From an uncultured Clostridium sp. (lineage in GTDB: Bacteria; Bacillota; Clostridia; TANB77; CAG-508), in contig CAMEUC010000014.1 in the NCBI GenBank assembly GCA_945937855.1, forward strand, positions 1 through 13,884: DNA of 13,884 nt, read 5' to 3'. The position numbers and the translations under genes were made by a program. This document shows, one piece after another, positions 6,803 through 13,884 of the stretch; the first letter of the stretch is position 1; each line of letters begins with the position of its first letter. Under the pieces are notes generated by a model. That model was not told the DNA's origin. It saw only the letters and a list, made by a program, of their open reading frames with translations, and did no database searches.

Positions 6803-8035
6803 TTAATTTTTCTTATCTTTATATATATTTATTATATCTTTAAAACTCATTTTTGTACCATAATTTAATATTGCATTTGAATATATTTTTATTGCTACTT
6901 TTACTATAACTAATATTGTAACTATTAAAATTGCAATAGAAATTGCTACATCTGTGCCATTTGATAAGCCCATCATTATTCTAAATGGCATACAAAATGG
7001 TGATGATATTGGAAATAATGATGCAAATAAGTTAAGGCTACTTGTAGGATTCATCATAGTAAAATATGATAAATAAAATCCCACCATTGCCAAAAGCGTT
7101 ACTGGAGTATTAGCAGATTGTATATCCTCTGGTTTGCTTACGGTTGAGCCTGTTAAGGCATATAATAAAGCATATGTAAAATATCCTAATATAAAATAAA
7201 TAATAGTAATTATTCCTAGATATGGTGTAATATTAGACATATCTAATACATTATTTAATAGTTCTGGATCTAAAAATGCTTTAGCACTTATTAATGCCGT
7301 TGCCACAATAACTATCATTTGTAGTAATCCTACAATTCCTATTCCTATTGTTTTACCTAATACTATTGTTCTAGGGCTAGTAGATGTTACAAGTGTTTCC
7401 ATTATTTTTGATGTTTTTTCTGTTGTTATTGAGCTTGATACTTGGTATGCGCAAAAATATATTGCATAGAATAATACAATAGACATCATCATCATTACTA
7501 AAATATTGCCACTTGCTTCTTCCTCATCTGTTTGTTCTAAAGTGAATTCAAAATTTGGTGTAATTGATTGTAGTTCCGCTTCTGTTAGTCCTAATTTACC
7601 AATTTGCATACTAGTATACAAAGAATTAAACGTATTTATCAAGCCTTCTGGTACTTCTCCCATCATAGATGTACTTTCTACTATGTATCTTATTCTTACA
7701 TTGCCTGCTTGTTTTTCTATTACTATGGCTTCTGCTATTTCTCCATTTTCTATTTTTTGTTTTATATCATCAAATTTAAGATTTTGATTCGTTATTTCAA
7801 ATTCATATCCTAAATCCATTTGTTTTAATAATTCCAAATTCCCTTCAAATACATTTTCATTATCTACAATTAAAAGTTTGTCTCCTGTACTTTCACCATT
7901 TAATTTTTTCATTAAATTTGGTATATTAAAACCAATTACTATTAATAGCAGAATAATCAAAGTTGATATTATAAACGATTTTCTTTTCACCATTTCTTTT
8001 ATTGTAAATTTCATTACAGTTAAAATATCTCTCAT
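6803..8035 (-). CDS. ABC-2 type permease of a NatB/YhaP-like exporter
   Basis: The 410-residue membrane protein forms the transmembrane part of an ABC exporter with the ATPase encoded just upstream. One helix near the N-terminus (FIISTLIILLLIVIGF) is followed by a large extracytoplasmic domain of about 130 residues, then about five helices in the C-terminal half. This matches the ABC-2/NatB-YhaP layout, a group linked to sodium or peptide export; the substrate here is unknown. A GTG at 8047 would add four residues but lies over the ribosome site; the ATG at 8035 has AGGTG eight bases upstream and starts right after the ATPase stop, suggesting coupled translation. The terminator at 6750-6791 follows directly. 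Confidence 0.88.
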   Translation of the reverse strand: MRDILTVMKFTIKEMVKRKSFIISTLIILLLIVIGFNIPNLMKKLNGESTGDKLLIVDNENVFEGNLELLKQMDLGYEFEITNQNLKFDDIKQKIENGEIAEAIVIEKQAGNVRIRYIVESTSMMGEVPEGLINTFNSLYTSMQIGKLGLTEAELQSITPNFEFTLEQTDEEEASGNILVMMMMSIVLFYAIYFCAYQVSSSITTEKTSKIMETLVTSTSPRTIVLGKTIGIGIVGLLQMIVIVATALISAKAFLDPELLNNVLDMSNITPYLGIITIIYFILGYFTYALLYALTGSTVSKPEDIQSANTPVTLLAMVGFYLSYFTMMNPTSSLNLFASLFPISSPFCMPFRIMMGLSNGTDVAISIAILIVTILVIVKVAIKIYSNAILNYGTKMSFKDIINIYKDKKN

Positions 8036-8036
8036 A

Positions 8037-8930
8037 TTATTGTTCACCTACTTTCTCTATAAAGATGTCATTTAAAGTAGGCTTTTTAATCTCAAATTTG
8101 TCAACTTTAATTCCTTCTGTTATAAGTTTATTCAAAAGATTATGAGCTTTTTCTTCGTCTGTTATTTTTATAACATAATTATTATTTGTTTCGTTTTCTA
8201 TTTCTAAGTTAAAGTCTTTAATATAATTTCTTATATCTTGATTTACATCTATTTCTACTCTATTAGCAGGGTAAGTTTCTTTTATTTCTTTTAGATTTCC
8301 TTGCAATACAGTTTTTCCTTTATTTAATATTAAAATATCACTACAAAACTCTTCTATTGTTGCCATTTGATGTGCTGACATTATTACATATTTTCCATTT
8401 TTTACTAGGTCTATTATAATATTTTTTAGTATTTCTGTATTTACTGGATCTAGTCCACTAAAAGGTTCATCTAGAACGACCAACTCTGGATTATGTATTA
8501 TTGCAGTCATAAATTGTATTTTTTGTTGATTTCCTTTTGATAGTTTTTCTGCTGGCATTTGCAAGTATTCTTCTACTTTAAGCTCTTTTGCCCATTTATT
8601 AATTGAATTTATTGCTTCATCTTTTTTCATTCCTTTTAATTCAGCAAAATACATTAATTGGTCAAATATTTTTGTTTTTGGATAAACTCCTCTTTCTTCT
8701 GGTAAATATCCAAAATTTACATTTTTTCTATCTACTGCTTTACCTTTCCACGTAATTTCACCACTATCTTTTTTAATAATCCCAAGTAGCATTCTTATTG
8801 TTGTGGTTTTTCCTGCTCCATTAGTTCCAAGTAGTCCAAATACGCCTGGTTTTTCTAAACTAAATGAAACATTGTCTACAGCTTTTTTCCCTACAAATGT
8901 TTTTGATACATTTTCTAACTTTAAGCTCAT
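8037..8930 (-). CDS. ABC transporter ATPase, NatA/YhaQ-like
   Basis: This 297-residue ATPase powers the adjacent ABC-2 permease. It shows Walker A GTNGAGKT (35-42), the Q-loop region around LPEERGVYP, the signature LSKGNQQK (130-137), Walker B with the D-loop (VVLDEPFSGLDP, 151-162) and the switch histidine His187. The last 85 or so residues form the extra C-terminal domain common in NatA/YhaQ ATPases (DUF4162-like). An in-frame ATG at 8993 would add 21 unlike residues; I chose the ATG at 8930 because AAAGGGG precedes it and MSLKLENVSK is the usual start. Its stop is one base before the permease ATG. Confidence 0.93.
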   Translation of the reverse strand: MSLKLENVSKTFVGKKAVDNVSFSLEKPGVFGLLGTNGAGKTTTIRMLLGIIKKDSGEITWKGKAVDRKNVNFGYLPEERGVYPKTKIFDQLMYFAELKGMKKDEAINSINKWAKELKVEEYLQMPAEKLSKGNQQKIQFMTAIIHNPELVVLDEPFSGLDPVNTEILKNIIIDLVKNGKYVIMSAHQMATIEEFCSDILILNKGKTVLQGNLKEIKETYPANRVEIDVNQDIRNYIKDFNLEIENETNNNYVIKITDEEKAHNLLNKLITEGIKVDKFEIKKPTLNDIFIEKVGEQ

Positions 8931-8977
8931 TTTCTTTCCCCTTTCTTTGTTATAAAATACAATTTCTCTATCCGTAT

Positions 8978-9052
8978 TTAATATAGCATACATTCAAGAA
9001 AAAGAATAGGTATTTGGAATATTTTTGTTATTAAATATGATGTTTCTATCAT
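8978..9052 (-). CDS. Possible 24-residue leader or small peptide upstream of the ABC exporter
   Basis: A short ORF starts at the ATG 9050-9052 and encodes MIETSYLITKIFQIPILF followed by LECMLY. Its ribosome site, AAGGTGAGG at 9056-9064, is unusually good. It ends 47 bases before the exporter ATPase. The start codon and ribosome site fall within a possible regulatory hairpin (9050-9080). I recognise no family, and the ORF may be chance; it is reported because of its ribosome site and position. Confidence 0.35.
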   Translation of the reverse strand: MIETSYLITKIFQIPILFLECMLY

Positions 9053-9080
9053 AAGCCTCACCTTCTCTTATGTAGGAGGC
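9050..9080 (-). promoter_or_regulatory. Candidate start-codon-masking hairpin or pseudoknot in the exporter leader
   Basis: Two overlapping pairings are visible. CATAAG/CTTATG (9050-9055 with 9067-9072) places the small-ORF ATG in the stem and its ribosome site in the loop. GCCTC/GAGGC (9055-9059 with 9076-9080) would bury the ribosome site. They share G9055, so they are alternatives or form a near-complete pseudoknot. This could control translation of the small ORF; no known riboswitch was recognised. Confidence 0.35.
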
Positions 9081-9170
9081 AAACTACTTCTACTTATTCT
9101 CATATTGTTATAAATTGATATATTGAAGATGAAACTCGTCCTATTCCAGTGCGAAATTGTAATTTGTTGC

Positions 9171-10184
9171 TTAGTTATTATTTAATGTTCTTGCTTCTGT
9201 AATAAGTTCATCAAAATCCGAAATATATTTCTGGTCTTGTATTACTCTATATTTTTTATATTCATCTAAAGCTAATTTATCTGCAATCTCTCTTTTTATC
9301 TTTCCATTATCTTCTAAGATATTGTACTCATTTATTTTTAAAAATACCTCTAACTTTTCTTTCCATTCTTGCATTGAAATGATTTTTCTTAATTTTACTT
9401 GACGTTCTGCATAATCAAGATACATTGATACTAGATTATTTAATTCTTTAATTTCTTCTTGTGATAAATAATTTTTTGCTATTGTTACATCTGTTTCAAG
9501 TATTTTACCATCTGGTGCATTTTTCCAAGTTGTTAATCCCATATTTTCTTTTTTGCTATCTACTCTATTATAAATTATTTCAGGAGCAGTCATTCCAGTA
9601 ATTGCAAAATGTAATTTATTTTGAACATTTTTATAAAATTCTTTTGTTGTTTCACTATTTTTATCATAATCAAAGCTACATTCTTTGTATATATCAGTTA
9701 TTTTTTGGTAAAATCTTCTTTCACTAGCTCTAATTTCTTTTATCTTAATTAATAATTCATCAAAGTAATCTTTTCCAAATTTAGGACCATTTTTTAATAA
9801 TTCACTATTAACAACAAACCCTTTCTTTATATATTCCTTCAATGTTTTTGTTGCCCAAATTCTGAAATCAGTGGCTTCTTTTGAATTCACTCTATAGCCA
9901 ACTGATATAATAGCATCTAAGCTATAGAAATTAGTATTATATTTTTTTCCATCATTTGCAGTTACTCTAATTTTTTGAGTAACTGAATCTCGTTCTAATT
10001 CTTTAGTTTTAAAAATATTTTGTAAATGATATGTAATATTATTTTCTGCCACATTAAATAATTTAGACATTGATTTTTGAGTTAACCAAAAATCTTCTTC
10101 ATTATATAAAACTTCTACTGATATGTTCTCATTATTTTGACTTTGATATATTATTAAATCTTTTAAGTTTTCTATATTACTCAA
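9171..10184 (-). CDS. RhuM-family (virulence RhuM / COG3943) protein
   Basis: The 337-residue protein has the RhuM-family layout. An N-terminal DNA-binding-like module has the segment DFWLTQKSMSKLFNVAENNI (31-50), then YSLDAIISVGYRVNSKEATDFR (87-108) and IWATKTLKEYIKKGF (109-123). The longer C-terminal region includes MTAPEIIYNRVD, also typical. Members are common in accessory and mobile regions, and their biochemical role is not settled. The start is TTG at 10184, preceded eight bases upstream by AGAGGT. A candidate promoter overlaps the end of the acetyltransferase gene. I see no toxin, antitoxin or restriction partner beside it. Confidence 0.85.
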   Translation of the reverse strand: MSNIENLKDLIIYQSQNNENISVEVLYNEEDFWLTQKSMSKLFNVAENNITYHLQNIFKTKELERDSVTQKIRVTANDGKKYNTNFYSLDAIISVGYRVNSKEATDFRIWATKTLKEYIKKGFVVNSELLKNGPKFGKDYFDELLIKIKEIRASERRFYQKITDIYKECSFDYDKNSETTKEFYKNVQNKLHFAITGMTAPEIIYNRVDSKKENMGLTTWKNAPDGKILETDVTIAKNYLSQEEIKELNNLVSMYLDYAERQVKLRKIISMQEWKEKLEVFLKINEYNILEDNGKIKREIADKLALDEYKKYRVIQDQKYISDFDELITEARTLNNN

Positions 10185-10254
10185 TTTAAATTACCTCTTT
10201 TATATTTTTCTATATTTATATAACTGTTTTTGCTGTATCAGAACTATTGTTTGT

Positions 10255-10283
10255 ATTTGATAATAAATTTACTATGTTGTCAA
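10255..10283 (-). promoter_or_regulatory. Candidate promoter for the RhuM-like gene
   Basis: A perfect -35 TTGACA (10278-10283, overlapping the stop codon of the GNAT gene) is followed after 17 bases by TCAAAT (10255-10260), a four-of-six -10. The resulting leader would be about 65 bases. The -10 is weak, so read-through from the GNAT gene is an alternative. Confidence 0.35.
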
Positions 10284-10879
10284 TAAATTTTCCACTTTAT
10301 TTCTTGTCCAATTATAATCTTACAATTCTTTTTTATTTTTTTCTCTCCCAAAATTGCATTATATATTTCTAAAATATTTTTTATTACTTTTTCATCTGCA
10401 AATATATTTTTTGAGCAAGGTAGCATATATGCAGAAAATAGGACAGAATATAGTTCTATATCAAATCCCAATTTGTGAAAGCCTAAATTTTCATAAAATT
10501 TTGCTCTTCTTTGCCTAATTTGATTTTCTTCTTCATTATCTCCATTGCCTACTTTTTCAATTTCTATAAATATACCATCATACTCCTTATACATTTCCTT
10601 TAATAATTTTATTGCTTCACTTCCATATCCTTTATTTTGATATTTTGGTAAAATGGCGAAAAAATCTAACAGTACATATGGATTATCTTCTAGGAAATCT
10701 GTTATAAAAAATCCTACAAACTGCTCTTCTACTATAATCTCAATTATATCGGTACTGTTATTATTATATGATTTCTTTATATCAGCATAATCTTTTCTTT
10801 CTGACTCTGGAAATATACTTTTATATTCTGGATATATTACTTTTTTAAATTCTTTAATATCAACTTTTTTTAAATACAT
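10280..10879 (-). CDS. GNAT-family N-acetyltransferase
   Basis: The 199-residue protein is likely to transfer an acetyl group from acetyl-CoA to an amine. The acetyl-CoA pyrophosphate loop is seen as YQNKGYGSEAIKLL, with the Q/RxxGxG/A signature at 81-86, after a LLDFFAILP strand (70-78). A second region, RAKFYENLGFHKLGF, matches the usual C-terminal motif. The substrate cannot be told. The ATG at 10879 follows AAGGGGA. It lies 47 bases downstream of the MFS gene and may be cotranscribed with it. Confidence 0.85.
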   Translation of the reverse strand: MYLKKVDIKEFKKVIYPEYKSIFPESERKDYADIKKSYNNNSTDIIEIIVEEQFVGFFITDFLEDNPYVLLDFFAILPKYQNKGYGSEAIKLLKEMYKEYDGIFIEIEKVGNGDNEEENQIRQRRAKFYENLGFHKLGFDIELYSVLFSAYMLPCSKNIFADEKVIKNILEIYNAILGEKKIKKNCKIIIGQEIKWKIY

Positions 10880-10926
10880 ACTGTTCCCCTTGTTATTCCT
10901 ATATAAAATTTATAGTTTGTCCTACC

Positions 10927-12117
10927 TCATATTTCTACATTTTCTTTATTACTCTCTATTGTTTTTTGTAAATTAATTAATGCCCTTGCAAAAAGTATTA
11001 AAAATATTGCGAAAATGTATATCATTACACCGGCTCCAGTAAATGCCATTAGGATAAATAAAGAATTACTTATTAGTCTTCCTATAAATAATGCTGTTTC
11101 CACACCAAACCAATATTCTACTTTATATTCTTTTTGTATTATGCTTAAATTAGAAGTATTTGTCTTATTTTTTAAATTTATTAAGTCCATTAATTCTCTG
11201 GAAAATGTCTTGAACAAATTAAACAATATAATTGTAGCCATATTGCCTTTATATATCATTAGGCACAATGAAATTACTGTAAACACCGTAGAAACCTTTA
11301 TTATTCTTGCATAATGTTTTGGTTTAATACCCTTAGCAAACAATATTCCCAATAAAGCAGTGATTAAGCTAAATATAGATGTAAATATTCCTAAGCTTAC
11401 ACTATTAGAAAATACTTTTATTATATAAATTGTAACTATATATGAAAAGGCACCTTCTGAATAAGTTAATCCATCAAAAAATTGTACAATATACGATTTT
11501 TTGATTACTTCATTTTTCTTTGCAATATTGGCATAAGCTCTTAAATCTGTTTTTGCTTTCTTAGGCACATTGTGATCTTTAACCATAAATGATAACACAA
11601 TTAAAGCTACTACCATTACCATTAATATTAGTAAACTTTTTATAAAGCCGGTCTCATAAATTATACCACCAAATACTAATGGATATATTATAGATATGAT
11701 TGCTGATAAAGCACGGTAAGTTCCTAAGTATTTTGCCCTTTCTTCATTTTTTATACCATCTGATTCAATATTATTATAAACTGAGAAATAGAAGCCTTCC
11801 CCTAATCCATACAGTAATCCTACTATATACATATATTTTGTTATATTTTCTCTTAAAATTATAATTGCTAAGAAGTATAAAAGGTTTAATATAATTCCTG
11901 TTCTAGTTAGATTTATCCTTTTCTTTGATGTGCAAAAATTTCTTGAGAAGAACATAACAGCATAAATAGCAGAAATTGCTATCAACTTATATATCCCAAG
12001 TGGCAATATATTGTTATCTGATACATCTAAAAAGTATAAAACAAAAAAACTATCAATAAAACCATTTAATATTGTCTTTACAATTCTCATGCTCAAATAA
12101 ACTTTATAATTGTTCAT
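10927..12117 (-). CDS. MFS-type multi-spanning transporter
   Basis: This 396-residue hydrophobic protein has about 11-12 predicted membrane helices in two halves joined by a charged loop near residues 180-205 (KDHNVPKKAKTDLRAYANIAKK). The segment YGLGEGFYFSVYNN, followed by RAKYLGTYRALSAI, resembles MFS transporters of Gram-positive bacteria. The substrate is unknown; no efflux-specific signature was recognised. The ATG at 12117 has GAGGA upstream. A GNAT gene follows after 47 bases, a pairing sometimes seen in small accessory modules, but a shared function is only a guess. Confidence 0.8.
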   Translation of the reverse strand: MNNYKVYLSMRIVKTILNGFIDSFFVLYFLDVSDNNILPLGIYKLIAISAIYAVMFFSRNFCTSKKRINLTRTGIILNLLYFLAIIILRENITKYMYIVGLLYGLGEGFYFSVYNNIESDGIKNEERAKYLGTYRALSAIISIIYPLVFGGIIYETGFIKSLLILMVMVVALIVLSFMVKDHNVPKKAKTDLRAYANIAKKNEVIKKSYIVQFFDGLTYSEGAFSYIVTIYIIKVFSNSVSLGIFTSIFSLITALLGILFAKGIKPKHYARIIKVSTVFTVISLCLMIYKGNMATIILFNLFKTFSRELMDLINLKNKTNTSNLSIIQKEYKVEYWFGVETALFIGRLISNSLFILMAFTGAGVMIYIFAIFLILFARALINLQKTIESNKENVEI

Positions 12118-12193
12118 TTTTTCCTCACTTTTGTCCTTATTAAATGTTATTACTGTTAATATTATAAATAATTTTGGTGTTTTATATACCTTT

Positions 12194-12355
12194 TTATAAA
12201 ATTTTTAAATTCCTATTCATTATCCAATTTTGTATAATTTCTTTATCTATTTTCATGTTGTTGTTTATTCCTGTTCCTAATTTCACATCTGGCTTATTTT
12301 TAGCGTGATAATCCATTCCATCAGAATGATTTGTATGTATGTGTAACTCAATCAT
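12194..12355 (-). CDS. 53-residue micro-ORF with a PHP-like N-terminal motif; truncated gene remnant or small protein
   Basis: The peptide begins MIELHIHTNHSDGM, which matches the first metal-binding motif of PHP-domain phosphoesterases (xLHxHTxxSDG), but ends after 53 residues where the family needs 200 or more. The rest has no PHP motif I can recognise. It nevertheless has good signals: the ribosome site GGAGGA before the ATG at 12355 and a strong promoter at 12382-12410. An in-frame ATG at 12415 lies upstream of the expected transcription start, so I did not use it. The likeliest reading is an internally deleted PHP gene that kept its promoter; a real small protein is possible. Confidence 0.5.
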   Translation of the reverse strand: MIELHIHTNHSDGMDYHAKNKPDVKLGTGINNNMKIDKEIIQNWIMNRNLKIL

Positions 12356-12381
12356 AAAATCCTCCACTTGTATTTGTTCAT

Positions 12382-12410
12382 ATTTTATCACAATGCTTTT
12401 TTTCTGACAA
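12382..12410 (-). promoter_or_regulatory. Sigma-A promoter for the PHP-like micro-ORF
   Basis: TTGTCA (12405-12410, five of six) lies 17 bases before TAAAAT (12382-12387, five of six). Transcription would start about 20 bases before the micro-ORF ATG and could continue into the MFS and GNAT genes. Confidence 0.65.
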
Positions 12411-12540
12411 TACAAAATAAAAAAACATACATATATTCAATTTTCATCTACTAATACATATATGTCTTCATTCAATATTTACTTAAGATTCCTTTTAAGA
12501 AGTAATAAACTCCCTTTAATATCATTTTATAATATTATGA

Positions 12541-12570
12541 GGTGGAGATCCGTATTAACGAACCTCCACC
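12541..12570 (-). terminator. Hairpin after the GC-richer gene, possible weak terminator
   Basis: A 7-bp stem GGTGGAG/CTCCACC pairs 12541-12547 with 12564-12570 around a 16-base loop, 14 bases past the stop codon of the upstream gene on the minus strand. The sequence after it is AT-rich but not a clean T-run, so termination efficiency is uncertain. Confidence 0.45.
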
Positions 12571-12584
12571 AAATTAATGCTGTT

Positions 12585-13241
12585 TTAGACATCCATCACG
12601 AACCAGCCAACACTATCGGCATATAATTTACTTGGTTCACTTAAAGTTGCCAAGGGATAAATATAGCTCTTAAAATTGAAATTACCACTAGCGATCAAAA
12701 AACCAGAGTCATCCATTTTTTTAATTATTTTGCAGGTATTTGCGAGATCAAAGAAAGCTCCAACCTTTCGACTTCCTGTAGGCTCCAATTCATACTTTGC
12801 ATTTTCAGAATTCCAATAGTGACCCATATCACGACTATCGTTGCACATAGCTTTCCATGCATCTTCCACATAATAGTTTTTCTCTTCAACAAGATACTTC
12901 ATCTGTTTGCCAAGTAAGGCAGCCCAATGAAGTTCGGTTCCACTTCGGCTGTTTTTCTCAGGTTTAAACTGCTTCCATGTTTCCTCCCACCAAGAAGCAG
13001 AATGTCCAACCGCAGGCTTATTTCCATGTTTAAAGACGATTCGACCATCTTCTTCCGATGGGTCCATGCAAGGTGCCCTAAAAGCAGGCAACTTCATCTC
13101 GATACCCCTCCAGATGTCTTTCATCAGTCTCTCTTGCCGCCCCGGTTTTGGGTGATACGCCAAAATTATACAACCAATGAGTTCGCTTGGATCAATGACG
13201 GGGAACATTTCGTCAAAGTTCTGTTCTGTTGTCTTTTCCAT
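12585..13241 (-). CDS. Unrecognised 218-residue protein, GC-richer than neighbours, probably transferred
   Basis: I do not recognise this family. The protein is soluble, with no signal peptide or membrane helix, and is rich in Trp, Lys and Glu. Distinctive segments are AYHPKPGRQERL (29-40), SASWWEETWKQF, GTELHWAALLGKQM and DMGHYWNSENAKYELEP. Base composition is clearly higher in GC than in flanking genes, and codons such as CTG, GCC, CCG and CGG appear. Codon 35 is the only in-frame CGG I found in the window outside the two frameshift sites; a +1 shift there would end the protein four codons later. The ATG at 13241 follows AAGGAGTGAC. It has its own promoter and a downstream hairpin, so it looks like an independently transcribed, acquired gene. 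Confidence 0.8.
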   Translation of the reverse strand: MEKTTEQNFDEMFPVIDPSELIGCIILAYHPKPGRQERLMKDIWRGIEMKLPAFRAPCMDPSEEDGRIVFKHGNKPAVGHSASWWEETWKQFKPEKNSRSGTELHWAALLGKQMKYLVEEKNYYVEDAWKAMCNDSRDMGHYWNSENAKYELEPTGSRKVGAFFDLANTCKIIKKMDDSGFLIASGNFNFKSYIYPLATLSEPSKLYADSVGWFVMDV

Positions 13242-13536
13242 ATGTTGTCACTCCTTAAAAAATATTAATTTTGAACACAGCATTGGATATAAAAATTTTA
13301 TCCGTTTATTATTTTATCACGTTTTTACCTGATTTACAAGTTTTGCCAATTTATTTAATACTTAATATGAATTCAAAAATTTTATCAATGTTCTATTAAA
13401 ATTATCTTTATCATCATAAAAAGTTCCATGCCTTGTTTTTTGCAATTACGACCTATTTATTTACATATATCATAGATTCTATGGCGCAATCATGCGCCCT
13501 TATATAACTCCAATTACTTGCTGAATATTAATCATC
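13242..13536. other. Gene-free 295-base region with promoter and two adjacent palindromes
   Basis: No convincing gene is seen. The left part is the promoter and leader of the GC-richer gene. The right part holds an odd perfect palindrome CATAGA-T-TCTATG (13471-13483) sharing one base with the hairpin GGCGCA-ATCA-TGCGCC (13483-13498). Neither has a T-run; a terminator for the YolD-like gene, an operator or a recombination site are all possible. Confidence 0.6.
13311..13339 (-). promoter_or_regulatory. Promoter for the GC-richer 218-aa gene
   Basis: TTGTAA (13334-13339, four of six) lies 17 bases before TAAAAT (13311-13316, five of six). The predicted leader is about 60 bases and ends in AAGGAGTGAC before the ATG. 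The -10 region GTGATAAAAT is identical to that of the micro-ORF promoter at 12382. Confidence 0.55.
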
Positions 13537-13854
13537 TCAGGTTATTACAATAGATAAATCTATTACATCGTTTACATTTATAATTTCTTCGTTAATTTCA
13601 ATTTCTTTTTTTATGTAGTTTATTTTTTTTACTATTCCTACAATAGTTTTATACTTCCCATTTTTGTAATATTTAACTTGTACTTTTGCACCTATATTTA
13701 TTTTTCTAAATTCATCTTCTATTTCTTCCAATACCCATTCTGATATTTCCTTTTTTGGCTCATACTCTATTTCTTTTTTCCTTAGCTCTTCTTGTAGACC
13801 TTTTAATGCATCAAATGGCATAAATTGTTTTGCTCTTTCTTGTCTATTCACCAT
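13537..13854 (-). CDS. YolD-like protein
   Basis: The 105-residue protein starts MVNRQERAKQFMPFDALKG, the hallmark N-terminus of YolD-like proteins, followed by a charged helical segment and a C-terminal beta-strand part (VQVKYYKNGKYKTIVGIVKKI). YolD-like proteins are typically encoded beside Y-family (DinB/UmuC-like) DNA polymerases and are linked to translesion synthesis. Such a partner would lie upstream, beyond the right edge; I cannot see it. The ATG at 13854 follows a strong AGGAGG site. Confidence 0.88.
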   Translation of the reverse strand: MVNRQERAKQFMPFDALKGLQEELRKKEIEYEPKKEISEWVLEEIEDEFRKINIGAKVQVKYYKNGKYKTIVGIVKKINYIKKEIEINEEIINVNDVIDLSIVIT

Positions 13855-13884
13855 TATGCCCTCCTATTAGTTTATTTCTTATTG

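Noticed and set aside
9171..10184. RhuM-like gene as part of a defence island or toxin-antitoxin pair
   Set aside because: No restriction, nuclease or antitoxin gene lies next to it in this window.
12421..12470. Inverted repeat ACATATAT/ATATATGT (12429-12436 with 12458-12465)
   Set aside because: Purely AT-rich and short, likely by chance in this composition.
12927..13268. Plus-strand ORF of 113 codons opposite the 218-aa gene
   Set aside because: Likely a shadow frame: it has no recognisable domain, and the minus-strand frame has a strong ribosome site and promoter.
1..13884. CRISPR array, tRNA, rRNA or insertion sequence
   Set aside because: No regularly spaced repeats, tRNA-like cloverleaf, rRNA segment or transposase was seen on either strand.

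Overview
The window is very AT-rich DNA from a Gram-positive, Clostridia-like anaerobe. The AGGAGG-type ribosome binding sites, Lys/Ile/Asn-rich proteins, TTG starts and a HydABC/HndA-type NADH-linked hydrogenase module all fit this; the exact genus cannot be told. Every gene I support lies on the minus strand, so transcription runs from high to low coordinates.

Layout from the left edge. Positions 1-2240 hold two subunits of an electron-bifurcating hydrogenase or NADH dehydrogenase: a NuoE-like thioredoxin-fold [2Fe-2S] protein and a NuoF/HydB-like flavoprotein that runs off the window. A 120-nt GC-tipped hairpin separates them. Positions 2349-6650 look like one operon: an OmpR-family response regulator, its histidine kinase, FeoA and FeoB, so a two-component system is transcribed with the ferrous-iron importer just upstream of iron-hungry hydrogenase genes. 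A strong hairpin terminator at 6750-6791 separates this from a NatAB/YhaQP-like ABC exporter pair (6803-8930), which has a possible small leader ORF. Accessory genes follow: a RhuM-family protein, a GNAT acetyltransferase, an MFS-type transporter, a 53-residue PHP-like micro-ORF, an unrecognised 218-aa gene that is visibly richer in GC (likely transferred, with its own promoter), and a YolD-like protein at the right edge.

The most striking observation is that two unrelated, conserved genes (the NuoF-like subunit and the response regulator) are each split by a single extra base. In both, the interrupted frame meets a CGG codon preceded by a codon ending in CU, and skipping the C restores the conserved downstream protein. 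In all other AT-rich genes of the window (roughly 3,800 codons read) I find no in-frame CGG; the only other one is in the GC-richer, probably foreign gene. This suggests either +1 frameshifting at a rare or unassigned CGG codon, or two coincident sequence errors. The sequence alone cannot decide between them.
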